64,000 nucleotides of DNA, taken from Saprospiraceae bacterium (GTDB lineage Bacteria > Bacteroidota > Bacteroidia > Chitinophagales > Saprospiraceae). The notes under the pieces are model-generated. The model did not search any database, was not told the origin of the DNA, and worked only from the letters and a program-made list of their open reading frames with translations. A program made the position numbers and the translations under genes. How positions within the stretch are numbered: the stretch's first letter is position 1; the number at the start of each line of letters is the position of its first letter. The stretch spans positions 414,670-478,669 of the forward strand of contig JAHDGU010000001.1 of the NCBI GenBank assembly GCA_020627535.1. Reading direction: 5' to 3'. This document shows, piece by piece, positions 24,897-32,722 of the stretch.

Positions 24897-27482
24897 ATGG
24901 CCAAAAATCTACTGATCGTTGAGTCACCCGCCAAAGCCAAGACAATTGAGAAGTACCTAGGAAAGGACTTCAAAGTGCAGTCGAGTTTCGGTCATATCCG
25001 AGATCTAGACAAGGGCAACAAAGGAGTGGATGTCGACAATAGATTTAATCCGAGCTATGTGGTTTCTCCAGAGAAAACCAAGGTGGTCAAAAATCTAAAA
25101 GACTGGACAAAAAAGGTCGAGGAAGTATGGCTTGCTACGGATGAGGATCGTGAAGGAGAAGCCATTTCTTGGCATCTGTGTAAGGTCTTGGGCTTGGACG
25201 AGAATACTACCAAGCGCATCGTCTTCCGAGAGATCACCAAGCCGGCAATTCTCAAAGCGATAGAAGAGCCAAGGACTGTGGATCTCAATCTAGTCAATGC
25301 TCAGCAAGCGAGACGCATACTTGACAGACTGGTAGGATTTGATCTTAGTGGCCTGCTATGGCGCAAGGTGAAGAATAAATTGTCTGCAGGTCGTGTACAG
25401 TCTGTAGCGGTGAAGCTCCTTGTCGAGAAGGAAAGAGAAATCATGGCTTTCGCGAGCAAAAATTTCTTCAAGGTGACGGCCGAGTTTTTGAGCGAAAGCT
25501 CCAAAGAGCTGATCATCAAAGCTGAGCTCAAGGAGAGATTTGATACAGAAGAAGAAGCGGTGGCATACCTACAAGATTGCTTGCAATCTAGCTACTCTGT
25601 ACAGAGCATAGAAGTCATGCCTACGCAGCGGAAGCCTTCTGCACCCTTTACCACTTCTACCTTGCAGCAGGATGCAAGTCGTAAGCTGGGATTTGCCGTG
25701 AAGCGGACTATGTCAGTAGCTCAACGTCTCTATGAGCGTGGATTGATTACATACATGCGTACAGATTCTATCTCTCTGAGCAATACGGCTATGGGAGCTA
25801 TTGCCGACACCATAGAAGAAAAGTATGGTGAGAAGTATCATCAACCTCGTAAGTACAAGACCAAGAAAAAAGACGCCCAGGAGGCGCACGAAGCTATACG
25901 CCCGACTTTCTTTGATCGACCCATCAAGGTTGATGATAGAGATATGCAACGTCTCTATCAGCTCATCTGGAATCGTACTGTAGCCTCTCAAATGAGTAAT
26001 GCACATATCGAGAAGACCAATGTGAGCATTGCTGTTTCCAAGCGTCCCAATCAGCCATTAAGCGCTAGTGGTGAAGTGATCACTTTCGATGGTTTTTTGA
26101 GACTATATGAGGTGTCTACAGATGCCAAAGAAGAAGATAAGAATCAGCTACCACCTCTCAAGCAAGGTGAGAGTCTTTCCATGCAGTCTATGGCCGCTAC
26201 AGAGAGGTTTACTAGACCACCTGCAAGGTACACCGAGGCAGGTCTGGTGAAGAAGCTTGAGGAACTTGGCATCGGTCGACCGAGTACTTATGCGCCGACG
26301 ATCACCAAGATTATGGAAGAGGCACGTGGCTATGTGGTGAAGGAGCCTCGTGAAGGTGTAGAAAGGGAATATGTAGCGCTCCACATCACACCTGATAGTG
26401 CTGATATTGGCCGTCAAGTAAAAACTGAGATTACCGGTGCTGTCAAAAACCGACTCATACCCACTGACTTAGGCATGGTCGTCACAGATTTCCTTGACGA
26501 ACACTTCCAAGAGGTGATGGACTACAGCTTTACAGCTGAGATAGAAAAGGAATTTGACGAGATTGCCTCCGGAGATGGAGACTGGCAGGATATGATTGGT
26601 GAATTTTATCACCCATTTCGACAGGACATCAAGAAGGTCATGGAACATGCGGACCGTGCCACTGGAGAGCGCATACTTGGCGTAGATCCTGAATCTGGTC
26701 GGAAGCTTCTTGTGCGCATGAGCAGATTTGGTCGACCGATAGCCCAGATCGGAGCACAAGACGAATTGGAAGAAGGAGAAAAGGCCAGATTCGCCAATCT
26801 TAAGCCAGATCAAAGCATTGAGACCATCGACTTTGACGAAGCGCTACAGCTCTTTGAGCTTCCTCGTAGTCACGGCGAGCACAAGGGCGAAGAGCTCATC
26901 GTTGCTCAAGGTCGATATGGACCTTATGTGAAGTTTGGAGAGAAATTTGTCTCTATCCCTCGCGGAGAAGACCCTTACTCACTTTCCAAGGATCGCTGTG
27001 TCGAGTTGGTCGAGCAAAAACTCAAGGAAGATGAACCCATTGGTTTTTACAAAGAACTGCCTATGACCAAAGGGAAGGGGAGATTTGGCCCATTTATCAA
27101 GTGGAACGGTCTCTTTGCTAATGTGTCCAAGAAATATGACTTTGATAATCTAAGTCTGGCGGAAGCACTAGAGATCGTGAAGATCAAGGAGGAAAAAGAG
27201 GCTAACAGGTATATCAAGCAGTGGCCAGAGGATAAAATTGCTCTCGAAAATGGGCGTTGGGGACCCTTCATACGTTTCAATAAAAAGTCTGTCAAGCTGC
27301 CGAAACTGGAAGGTGAAAAAGCCACGCAAGAGACTGCAGCAAAGCTGACACTAGAGGAAGTAAAGGCGATCATCGAATCTGAGCTCCCAGGGAGCTTCAA
27401 GAAAAAGACTGCCGCCAAAAAGAAACCTGCTGCCAAGAAGAAAGCAGCCCCCAAGAAGAAGTCTGCAGCTAAGAAAAAATAG
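24897..27482 (+). CDS. topA: DNA topoisomerase I (type IA)
   Basis: An 861-residue enzyme that relaxes negative supercoils by single-strand passage. The Toprim domain is at the N-terminus (NLLIVESPAKAKTIEKYL, with the acidic ATDEDREGEAISWHL). The active-site tyrosine is in GLITYMRTDSISLS near residue 285. After the type IA core, the C-terminus carries three to four KFGxYxPYxK-like repeats (GRYGPYVKFGEKF, GRFGPFIKWNG, GRWGPFIRFNKK) rather than zinc ribbons, as is usual in Bacteroidota. It ends in a lysine/alanine tail of about 25 residues. It is convergent with lpxB. Confidence 0.97.
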   Translation: MAKNLLIVESPAKAKTIEKYLGKDFKVQSSFGHIRDLDKGNKGVDVDNRFNPSYVVSPEKTKVVKNLKDWTKKVEEVWLATDEDREGEAISWHLCKVLGLDENTTKRIVFREITKPAILKAIEEPRTVDLNLVNAQQARRILDRLVGFDLSGLLWRKVKNKLSAGRVQSVAVKLLVEKEREIMAFASKNFFKVTAEFLSESSKELIIKAELKERFDTEEEAVAYLQDCLQSSYSVQSIEVMPTQRKPSAPFTTSTLQQDASRKLGFAVKRTMSVAQRLYERGLITYMRTDSISLSNTAMGAIADTIEEKYGEKYHQPRKYKTKKKDAQEAHEAIRPTFFDRPIKVDDRDMQRLYQLIWNRTVASQMSNAHIEKTNVSIAVSKRPNQPLSASGEVITFDGFLRLYEVSTDAKEEDKNQLPPLKQGESLSMQSMAATERFTRPPARYTEAGLVKKLEELGIGRPSTYAPTITKIMEEARGYVVKEPREGVEREYVALHITPDSADIGRQVKTEITGAVKNRLIPTDLGMVVTDFLDEHFQEVMDYSFTAEIEKEFDEIASGDGDWQDMIGEFYHPFRQDIKKVMEHADRATGERILGVDPESGRKLLVRMSRFGRPIAQIGAQDELEEGEKARFANLKPDQSIETIDFDEALQLFELPRSHGEHKGEELIVAQGRYGPYVKFGEKFVSIPRGEDPYSLSKDRCVELVEQKLKEDEPIGFYKELPMTKGKGRFGPFIKWNGLFANVSKKYDFDNLSLAEALEIVKIKEEKEANRYIKQWPEDKIALENGRWGPFIRFNKKSVKLPKLEGEKATQETAAKLTLEEVKAIIESELPGSFKKKTAAKKKPAAKKKAAPKKKSAAKKK
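25485..25501 (+). repeat. hairpin motif copy inside topA, GAGC-GAAA-GCTC
   Basis: TTTTTGAGCGAAAGCTC, encoding FLSES here. The stem is changed on both sides relative to GGGC/GCCC, a compensated variant. Confidence 0.55.
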
Positions 27483-27485
27483 TTT

Positions 27486-28586
27486 CTACGAGGACTTGTT
27501 TTGTGTCCGGCTGATGATGATGTGTGCTGCTCTTGCAGATGCCCCTCTATCCTTCAGGACTTCTTTAAGCTCTTCATGGCTCTTCTTGAAGTGAGGAGTG
27601 TTTTGGGGATCTAATATTTTCCCGAGTTCGTCGGTTACATTTTTGACGTGCAATTCGCCTTGGATGAGCTCCTTGACCACAGGCTTGTCAAGGATCAAAT
27701 TGACGAGGCTGATGTACTTCACATTCACGAGTTGCTTTGCAATAAGATAGGAGAGCCAATTTCCCTTGTAGCACACAACTTGAGGCGTTTCATGCAAAGC
27801 GCATTCAAGAGTTGCCGTCCCAGAAGTCACCAAAGCTGCTCCTGCTCTAGACATGATCTCATAGGTCTGATTTGCCAAGATATCAATGTCCAGCTTCGTG
27901 CCTGACCTTTTGATAATGTCCTCATATGTCTCTCTTGACATTGTCGGTGCTTGTGCGATCACGTATTTGTACTCTGGGTAAGACTCAGCGGCTTCGAGGT
28001 AGATGGGCAACATCGTTCTGACCTCTTGCATACGACTCCCTGGGATGAGGGCAATAAGATTGTCGTCCTTGCTCGCAGAGTGATCATCAATGTGATCGAG
28101 TAGTGGATGCCCTACATAGTCGACCTCGACATTGCGATCTGCATAAAACTGCTTTTCAAAAGGAAGAATCACCAATAGTCTATCCACATACAGTCTGATG
28201 TCTTTGACCCGCTTTTCTTTCCATGCCCATACCTGAGGACTGATGTAGTAGATGATTTTGATCCCTCGATCATGGAAGTACTTGACCAACTTGAGATTAA
28301 AACCGGGAAAATCAATCATCACTAGCACATCAGGTTTCCATGCCAGCACATCCTTCCGACAAAAGCTGAAATTTTTTGAGATCTGTCTGAGATTGGTCAA
28401 CACCTCCCAAAATCCCATAAATGCCAGGTCTGCAATATCCATGACGACCTCAGCACCTGCATCGCGCATCAGTGATCCACCCCAGGCTCTCACTTCTGCA
28501 CTTTCATCCTGTCTGTAGAGCTCCCTTATGAGATGACTGCCATGAAGATCACCACTTGCCTCTCCAGCTATGACATAGTATCGCAT
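27486..28586 (-). CDS. lpxB: lipid-A-disaccharide synthase
   Basis: A 366-residue glycosyltransferase (GT19) that joins UDP-2,3-diacylglucosamine and lipid X to lipid A disaccharide at the inner membrane. Signatures: [23 protein letters not shown] at the N-terminus, [37 protein letters not shown] near residue 85, and the C-terminal [21 protein letters not shown]. The frame opens 19 codons upstream; the start at 28586 coincides with the conserved N-terminus. Upstream, on the same strand, are a small membrane protein and surE. Its presence confirms a lipid A-bearing outer membrane. Confidence 0.96.
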   Translation of the reverse strand: MRYYVIAGEASGDLHGSHLIRELYRQDESAEVRAWGGSLMRDAGAEVVMDIADLAFMGFWEVLTNLRQISKNFSFCRKDVLAWKPDVLVMIDFPGFNLKLVKYFHDRGIKIIYYISPQVWAWKEKRVKDIRLYVDRLLVILPFEKQFYADRNVEVDYVGHPLLDHIDDHSASKDDNLIALIPGSRMQEVRTMLPIYLEAAESYPEYKYVIAQAPTMSRETYEDIIKRSGTKLDIDILANQTYEIMSRAGAALVTSGTATLECALHETPQVVCYKGNWLSYLIAKQLVNVKYISLVNLILDKPVVKELIQGELHVKNVTDELGKILDPQNTPHFKKSHEELKEVLKDRGASARAAHIIISRTQNKSS

Positions 28587-28596
28587 GCTATCTTTC

Positions 28597-28887
28597 CTAG
28601 AATGACAAGAGATGTCGATAAGTCCAGAGCCAATATGCTGCATATAGCATAATCGGGAAGATCATGCCTCGCATGGACTGGTCATAGCGACGGCGCTTGA
28701 ACCATTGAAAAGGTATAATGGCAGTACAAAGGGCTAGTAGATGTGCTGTGCGAGGATTGAAGTACTCGATGATGTCCATCCGGTCCAGTAGTTCAATCAA
28801 TGCCAAGATGATCCCGTAACAGATGACAGGAAATAGGAAGCCTACGGCTATACCGATCCCAATATGATCAAATCTTCGGTCTCTCAT
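28597..28887 (-). CDS. small membrane protein between surE and lpxB
   Basis: A 96-residue protein with about three hydrophobic helices ([56 protein letters not shown]). The first residues are charged (MRDRRFDH). It overlaps the surE stop as ATGA and ends ten bases before lpxB, so the three genes form one operon. The family is not recognised. The position next to lpxB hints at an envelope role, but this is only context. Confidence 0.75.
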   Translation of the reverse strand: MRDRRFDHIGIGIAVGFLFPVICYGIILALIELLDRMDIIEYFNPRTAHLLALCTAIIPFQWFKRRRYDQSMRGMIFPIMLYAAYWLWTYRHLLSF

Positions 28888-29648
28888 GATGCTAGATGAC
28901 TTAGAGTGGTAAGACTCTCATGATCTGTCAGATCCCACATGCTGGGTACGACAGAGATGTAACGATGTTCCAGAGCCCATAGATCTGTGTCCTTGTCCTT
29001 CTCTTCGGAGATAAACTCTCCTGTCAACCAATAGTATTTCTGACCTCTCGGATTCGTTCCTTCTTGAAATCTTTCGATCCAGTTTCCTCTGGCTTGTCGG
29101 CAGATCTTGATGCCGTTAATCTCATTTTTTTGAGCTTTCGGAATATTCACATTGAGCAGCTTCGCTGTTCCAAGGCCATTGTTGAGTGCGGCATCGATAA
29201 TCTGAGCGATGTGATCCTGAGCCTGTGAGAAATCGGCTTGATGGCTGTAGTCACACAGCGAGAATCCTATAGAATTGATGCCTTCTAGGCTTGCTTCCAT
29301 GGCGGCACTCACCGTACCGCTATAGAGTATATTGATAGACGCATTGGATCCATGATTGATGCCACTCAAGCAGAGATCTATAGTGTCATTTTTGAAGAGG
29401 ACATTCTTGGCCAGTTTGACACAATCCACAGGAGTGCCGCTGCATTCAAAGGCAGTCACTTGCGTGAAAATATCTGTCTCATAGAGACTGAGGGGCTCTT
29501 CGATGGTCAGCGCATGTCCCATGCCAGACTGAGGGCTATTGGGAGCAACCACGACCACGTCTCCAAAGCCCTTGGCAATCTCCACCAGCTTCGCGATACC
29601 TCGTGACGTGATACCGTCGTCGTTTGTTACTAGGATTTTGGGTCTCAT
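28884..29648 (-). CDS. surE: 5'/3'-nucleotidase SurE
   Basis: A 254-residue metal-dependent nucleotidase acting on nucleoside monophosphates. The N-terminal metal-site motif is RPKILVTNDDGITSRGIAKL, followed by VVVVAPNSPQSGMGHALT and CLSGINHGSNASINILYSGTVSAAMEAS, all classic SurE signatures. The frame opens eight codons upstream (MLYVKIND), but MRPKILVTNDDG fits the family start. It is the first gene of the surE-small membrane protein-lpxB operon and has an exact -7 box TATTTTTG upstream. Confidence 0.96.
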   Translation of the reverse strand: MRPKILVTNDDGITSRGIAKLVEIAKGFGDVVVVAPNSPQSGMGHALTIEEPLSLYETDIFTQVTAFECSGTPVDCVKLAKNVLFKNDTIDLCLSGINHGSNASINILYSGTVSAAMEASLEGINSIGFSLCDYSHQADFSQAQDHIAQIIDAALNNGLGTAKLLNVNIPKAQKNEINGIKICRQARGNWIERFQEGTNPRGQKYYWLTGEFISEEKDKDTDLWALEHRYISVVPSMWDLTDHESLTTLSHLAS

Positions 29649-29669
29649 ATCGTTAATCTTAACATATAG

Positions 29670-29677
29670 CAAAAATA
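29670..29677 (-). promoter_or_regulatory. -7 box TATTTTTG of surE
   Basis: Exact TAnnTTTG match on the minus strand, 21 bases before the surE ATG. Confidence 0.5.
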
Positions 29678-29693
29678 TTCATTTATCTCGGCC

Positions 29694-29701
29694 TACATTT
29701 G
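29694..29701 (+). promoter_or_regulatory. -7 box TACATTTG of holA, overlapping a hairpin motif
   Basis: Exact TAnnTTTG match, 28 bases before the holA ATG. Its last six bases CATTTG are the first six bases of the hairpin-motif copy at 29696-29712, so the stem-loop would lie at the transcript start. Confidence 0.55.
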
Positions 29702-29712
29702 CGCGAAAGCGC
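29696..29712 (+). repeat. hairpin motif copy, GCGC-GAAA-GCGC (intergenic, surE/holA)
   Basis: CATTTGCGCGAAAGCGC; compensated stem change relative to GGGC/GCCC; GAAA loop. Confidence 0.65.
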
Positions 29713-29729
29713 TCAGCTAGCAGCATAGC

Positions 29730-30731
29730 ATGGATAGTACTTCTGTCAAAAAACAACTTGCATCTCAAAATGATCTTGTAATCTTCTTTCATGGCGAAGA
29801 AAGTTTCTTCATGGATGACATGGCTAGGTACGTCGACAGTCAACTAGTTCCTGAAGAAACGAAGGCATTCAACTATCATGTATGCTATGGTAAGGATAGT
29901 ACCGTGACACAGATCGTGGATGCAGCTCGACGCATACCCATGGGGGCGCCAATCCAGTACGTCGTGGTCAAAGAGGCACAGCAGCTGAGTAAAATAGATC
30001 AACTTGAGTCCTATGTCGATCGCCCTACACCGAGTACCCGCTTGATCGTGTTCTATAAGAAGAAGCTTGATGGTCGTAAGGCACTGACCAAGAAACTGAA
30101 GAGCGCTGCTGTGCTGCTTGAGTGTAAGCCCCTGTACGAAAATCAAGTTCCGCGATGGCTTGGTCAGCGACTCAAGCAAGAAGGGATACAGCATGATCCT
30201 CAGGCAGTTACAATCCTCACCGAGTATCTTGGCACAAGCTTGGACAAGCACGCAGATGCCATCAATAAACTCAAGATCAATCTACAGGATGGACAAATGC
30301 TGACAGCAGATCTAGTGCGCAAGCATATTGGAATCAACAAGGACTACTCAGTCTTCGCTTTGCAATCTGCTATGGCAAGCAAAAGTGTCACCAAAGCACT
30401 GAGAATCATCAATTATTACGCCTCAGATCCAAAGAACAATCCCGTAGTATTGATCATCAATAGTCTCCATAGATTCTATGGCATGCTCTTGACACTGAAG
30501 ATCAAAGGCGCGAGGTCAGAAGCCCAGATCAAGTCAATCAGCGGTTCTTACAATCCACAAGCGCTTATGGACTATCGCGAAGGTGTACGCTGCTATAGTC
30601 TGCCTGAGATCAAGAGAGCACTGCACATCGTCCATCGCTATGATGCGAGGTCAAAAGGCATGGGAGCGAGAAATCTAGCACCAGCTCAAGTGTTGAAGGA
30701 AATGGTGGGGATGGTGCTGAGCGCGAAATAA
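29730..30731 (+). CDS. holA: DNA polymerase III delta subunit
   Basis: A 333-residue clamp-loader subunit that opens the beta sliding clamp. The N-terminus matches the HolA pattern (NDLVIFFHGEESFFMDDMARYVDSQL), with YVVVKEAQQLSKIDQLESYVDRPTPSTRLIVFYKKKLDGRKAL in the AAA-like second domain and NPVVLIINSLHRFYGMLLTLK in the collar domain. The walker-type ATP site is degenerate, as normal for delta. The gene is divergent from surE, with a -7 box merged with a hairpin-motif copy just upstream. Confidence 0.93.
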   Translation: MDSTSVKKQLASQNDLVIFFHGEESFFMDDMARYVDSQLVPEETKAFNYHVCYGKDSTVTQIVDAARRIPMGAPIQYVVVKEAQQLSKIDQLESYVDRPTPSTRLIVFYKKKLDGRKALTKKLKSAAVLLECKPLYENQVPRWLGQRLKQEGIQHDPQAVTILTEYLGTSLDKHADAINKLKINLQDGQMLTADLVRKHIGINKDYSVFALQSAMASKSVTKALRIINYYASDPKNNPVVLIINSLHRFYGMLLTLKIKGARSEAQIKSISGSYNPQALMDYREGVRCYSLPEIKRALHIVHRYDARSKGMGARNLAPAQVLKEMVGMVLSAK

Positions 30732-30735
30732 GCTA

Positions 30736-31290
30736 CTACTGCACATCCACCCAGAATGAATGAATCATCGCCAGCGCTTCATCATCGACAAGTTTGTACT
30801 CGATCTGGTTGGCCATGAAAGTAATGGTATAGACGGTGCCTCCAATGTAGACGAAATACTGCTTGATCTTGAGAGCGATATTATCTGTCACGGTGGTGTA
30901 GATCCATGTGTAAGCTTGATAGTGCTCTAGTTGCTCTACGCTGACATCGATCATCTGGTGATCTGGGCTGTGTGCATTGAGAAGTCCTCTGGCTTGGATC
31001 ATGAAGTTGTTGAAACTCTCGTTGGGATTGGTGCCTCCGATAAACTCGGATACGACATTGACATTTTCTGGCAGAGATTCAGTAAGATTGGGCGCACTGA
31101 TGTGTAAGAGCATTCCCTCATAGTCTTCATTGACATTCCAGTCATTGGGTACCTCAAAGTTGAGGCAGTGTTTGGAGACATAGTGGTGTGTGGCCTTCTT
31201 GTCTTGATCTTGTGCACTGAGCCCTACACTGCTCAAAACAGCGATGAGTAAGGAACAGATGATCTTATGATGGAGGACTATATTTTTCAT
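30736..31290 (-). CDS. secreted protein with PsbP/DcrB-like fold (predicted)
   Basis: A 184-residue exported protein. A signal peptide (HKIICSLLIAVLSSVGLSAQ) precedes KKATHHYVSKHCLNFEVPNDWNVNEDYEGMLLHISAP, a layout typical of PsbP/DcrB-like proteins: a strand, then a Pro-x-x-Trp turn. The C-terminal half (YFVYIGGTVYTITFMANQIEYKLVDDEALAMIHSFWV) also fits that fold. The function is unknown. It is convergent with holA (four bases apart) and divergent from ffh, with a -7 box TAACTTTG upstream. Confidence 0.75.
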   Translation of the reverse strand: MKNIVLHHKIICSLLIAVLSSVGLSAQDQDKKATHHYVSKHCLNFEVPNDWNVNEDYEGMLLHISAPNLTESLPENVNVVSEFIGGTNPNESFNNFMIQARGLLNAHSPDHQMIDVSVEQLEHYQAYTWIYTTVTDNIALKIKQYFVYIGGTVYTITFMANQIEYKLVDDEALAMIHSFWVDVQ

Positions 31291-31312
31291 GGATGGGTAT
31301 CTAAACTACTCA

Positions 31313-31320
31313 CAAAGTTA
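31313..31320 (-). promoter_or_regulatory. -7 box TAACTTTG upstream of the PsbP-like gene
   Basis: Exact TAnnTTTG match on the minus strand, 22 bases before the ATG at 31290. Confidence 0.5.
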
Positions 31321-31348
31321 GCGGTCGGCTTCTGCCTTTTGCGACATG

Positions 31349-31356
31349 TATATTTG
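31349..31356 (+). promoter_or_regulatory. -7 box TATATTTG of ffh
   Basis: Exact TAnnTTTG match, 22 bases before the ffh ATG at 31379. It lies inside the longer open frame, which supports the shorter ffh start. Confidence 0.55.
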
Positions 31357-31378
31357 TGCCCGCGAAAAAATTGTCCAC

Positions 31379-32719
31379 ATGTTTGATAGCTTAAATGATC
31401 GATTAGAGTCCGCCTTCAAAACCTTCACAGGTGATGGTAAGCTTACAGAGATCAACGTCGCGCAGTCGATCAAGGAGATCCGAAGAGCACTCGTAGCAGC
31501 GGATGTCAACTACAAGATTGCCAAAGAATTTACCGATAAGGTAAAGGAGCAGGCACTAGGAAGCAAAAACGTCCTCAAGGCAGTGAAGCCTGGCGAAATG
31601 ATGGTCAAGATCGTCTCTGACGAGTTGACAGAACTCATGGGCGGACAAGCAGCGGGAATCAATCTTGCGAGTAGGCCGAGCGTAATACTCATTGCAGGAT
31701 TGCAGGGGAGTGGTAAGACGACATTCTCAGGGAAACTTGCCAACTTCCTTAAGACCAAAAAGAATAAGAAACCTCTACTCGTGGCCTGTGATGTCTATCG
31801 GCCTGCGGCCATCGATCAGTTGCATGTCGTAGGAGAATCCATCAAAGTGCCGGTTTTCTCCGATCGATCTGTAGACAACCCCGTCACGATTGCCGAAAAC
31901 GGACTTGTACATGCCTCAGAGCATGGCTTTGATGTGGTCATCGTGGATACGGCAGGGCGACTTGCTGTGGATGAGGAGATGATGACAGAAATCTCCAACA
32001 TCAGATCTGCCATCGATCCCAATGAGACGCTCTTCGTAGTGGACTCCATGACTGGGCAAGATGCAGTCAGCACCGCCAAAGCATTTGACGATGTGATCGA
32101 TTATGATGGAGTAGTGCTTACCAAGCTTGACGGTGATACGCGAGGTGGTGCAGCATTATCTATCAAGTACACCGTCGGCAAGCCCATCAAGTTTATCTCC
32201 ACTGGAGAGACCATGGAGACCATTGATGTGTTTTACCCAGACAGGATGGCGCAGCGGATCTTGGGTATGGGAGATATCGTCTCTTTCGTGGAGCGAGCGC
32301 AGGAGCAGTTTGATGAGAAAGAAGCGGAGCGACTTGAAAAGAAAATCAAGAAAAACAAGTTTGACTTCAATGACTTTCTCAAGCAGATCGAGCAAATCAA
32401 AAAGATGGGCGATCTCAAGTCGCTCATGCGGATGATCCCTGGGATGAACAAGATGATGAAGAATGTGGAAATTGATGACAATGCCTTTAAGAAAGTAGAA
32501 GCGATCATCTTCTCCATGACACCATCAGAGCGACAGAAGCCCGAGCTTCTCAACATGAGTCGTAAGCAGAGAATCGCCAAGGGTTGTGGTCACACGATTC
32601 ATGAAATCAACCTCTTCATCAAGCAATTCAATCAGATGAGGAAGATGATGCACAATATCAGCAAGAATCCGGCGGCCCTTGCACAGATGAGCCAAGGCAT
32701 GCCCAAAGGAAGACGGTAA
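31379..32719 (+). CDS. ffh: signal recognition particle protein Ffh
   Basis: A 446-residue GTPase that binds signal sequences and 4.5S RNA for co-translational targeting. The N domain begins MFDSLNDRLESAFKTF. The G domain shows GLQGSGKTTFSGKLANFL (G1), ACDVYRPAAIDQL, VDTAGRLAVDEEMM and LTKLDGDTRGGAALS. The methionine-rich M domain (GMNKMMKNVEIDD, RIAKGCGHTIHEINLFIKQF, MRKMMHNI) ends in MPKGRR. The frame opens 11 codons upstream, but the promoter box at 31349 rules that out. Divergent from a secreted protein gene and convergent with mutS. Confidence 0.97.
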   Translation: MFDSLNDRLESAFKTFTGDGKLTEINVAQSIKEIRRALVAADVNYKIAKEFTDKVKEQALGSKNVLKAVKPGEMMVKIVSDELTELMGGQAAGINLASRPSVILIAGLQGSGKTTFSGKLANFLKTKKNKKPLLVACDVYRPAAIDQLHVVGESIKVPVFSDRSVDNPVTIAENGLVHASEHGFDVVIVDTAGRLAVDEEMMTEISNIRSAIDPNETLFVVDSMTGQDAVSTAKAFDDVIDYDGVVLTKLDGDTRGGAALSIKYTVGKPIKFISTGETMETIDVFYPDRMAQRILGMGDIVSFVERAQEQFDEKEAERLEKKIKKNKFDFNDFLKQIEQIKKMGDLKSLMRMIPGMNKMMKNVEIDDNAFKKVEAIIFSMTPSERQKPELLNMSRKQRIAKGCGHTIHEINLFIKQFNQMRKMMHNISKNPAALAQMSQGMPKGRR

Positions 32720-32722
32720 GCA

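Noticed and set aside
25443-25458. GGCTTTCGCGAGC in topA as another hairpin-motif copy
   Set aside because: The GAAA core is present, but the stem is not paired beyond two bases, so it was not counted.
31328-31340. GGCTTCTGCCTTTTG upstream of ffh as a motif copy
   Set aside because: A GGC/GCC stem and A-rich flank are present, but the loop is AGAA, outside the GNNA pattern of the other copies; left as a possible distant variant.
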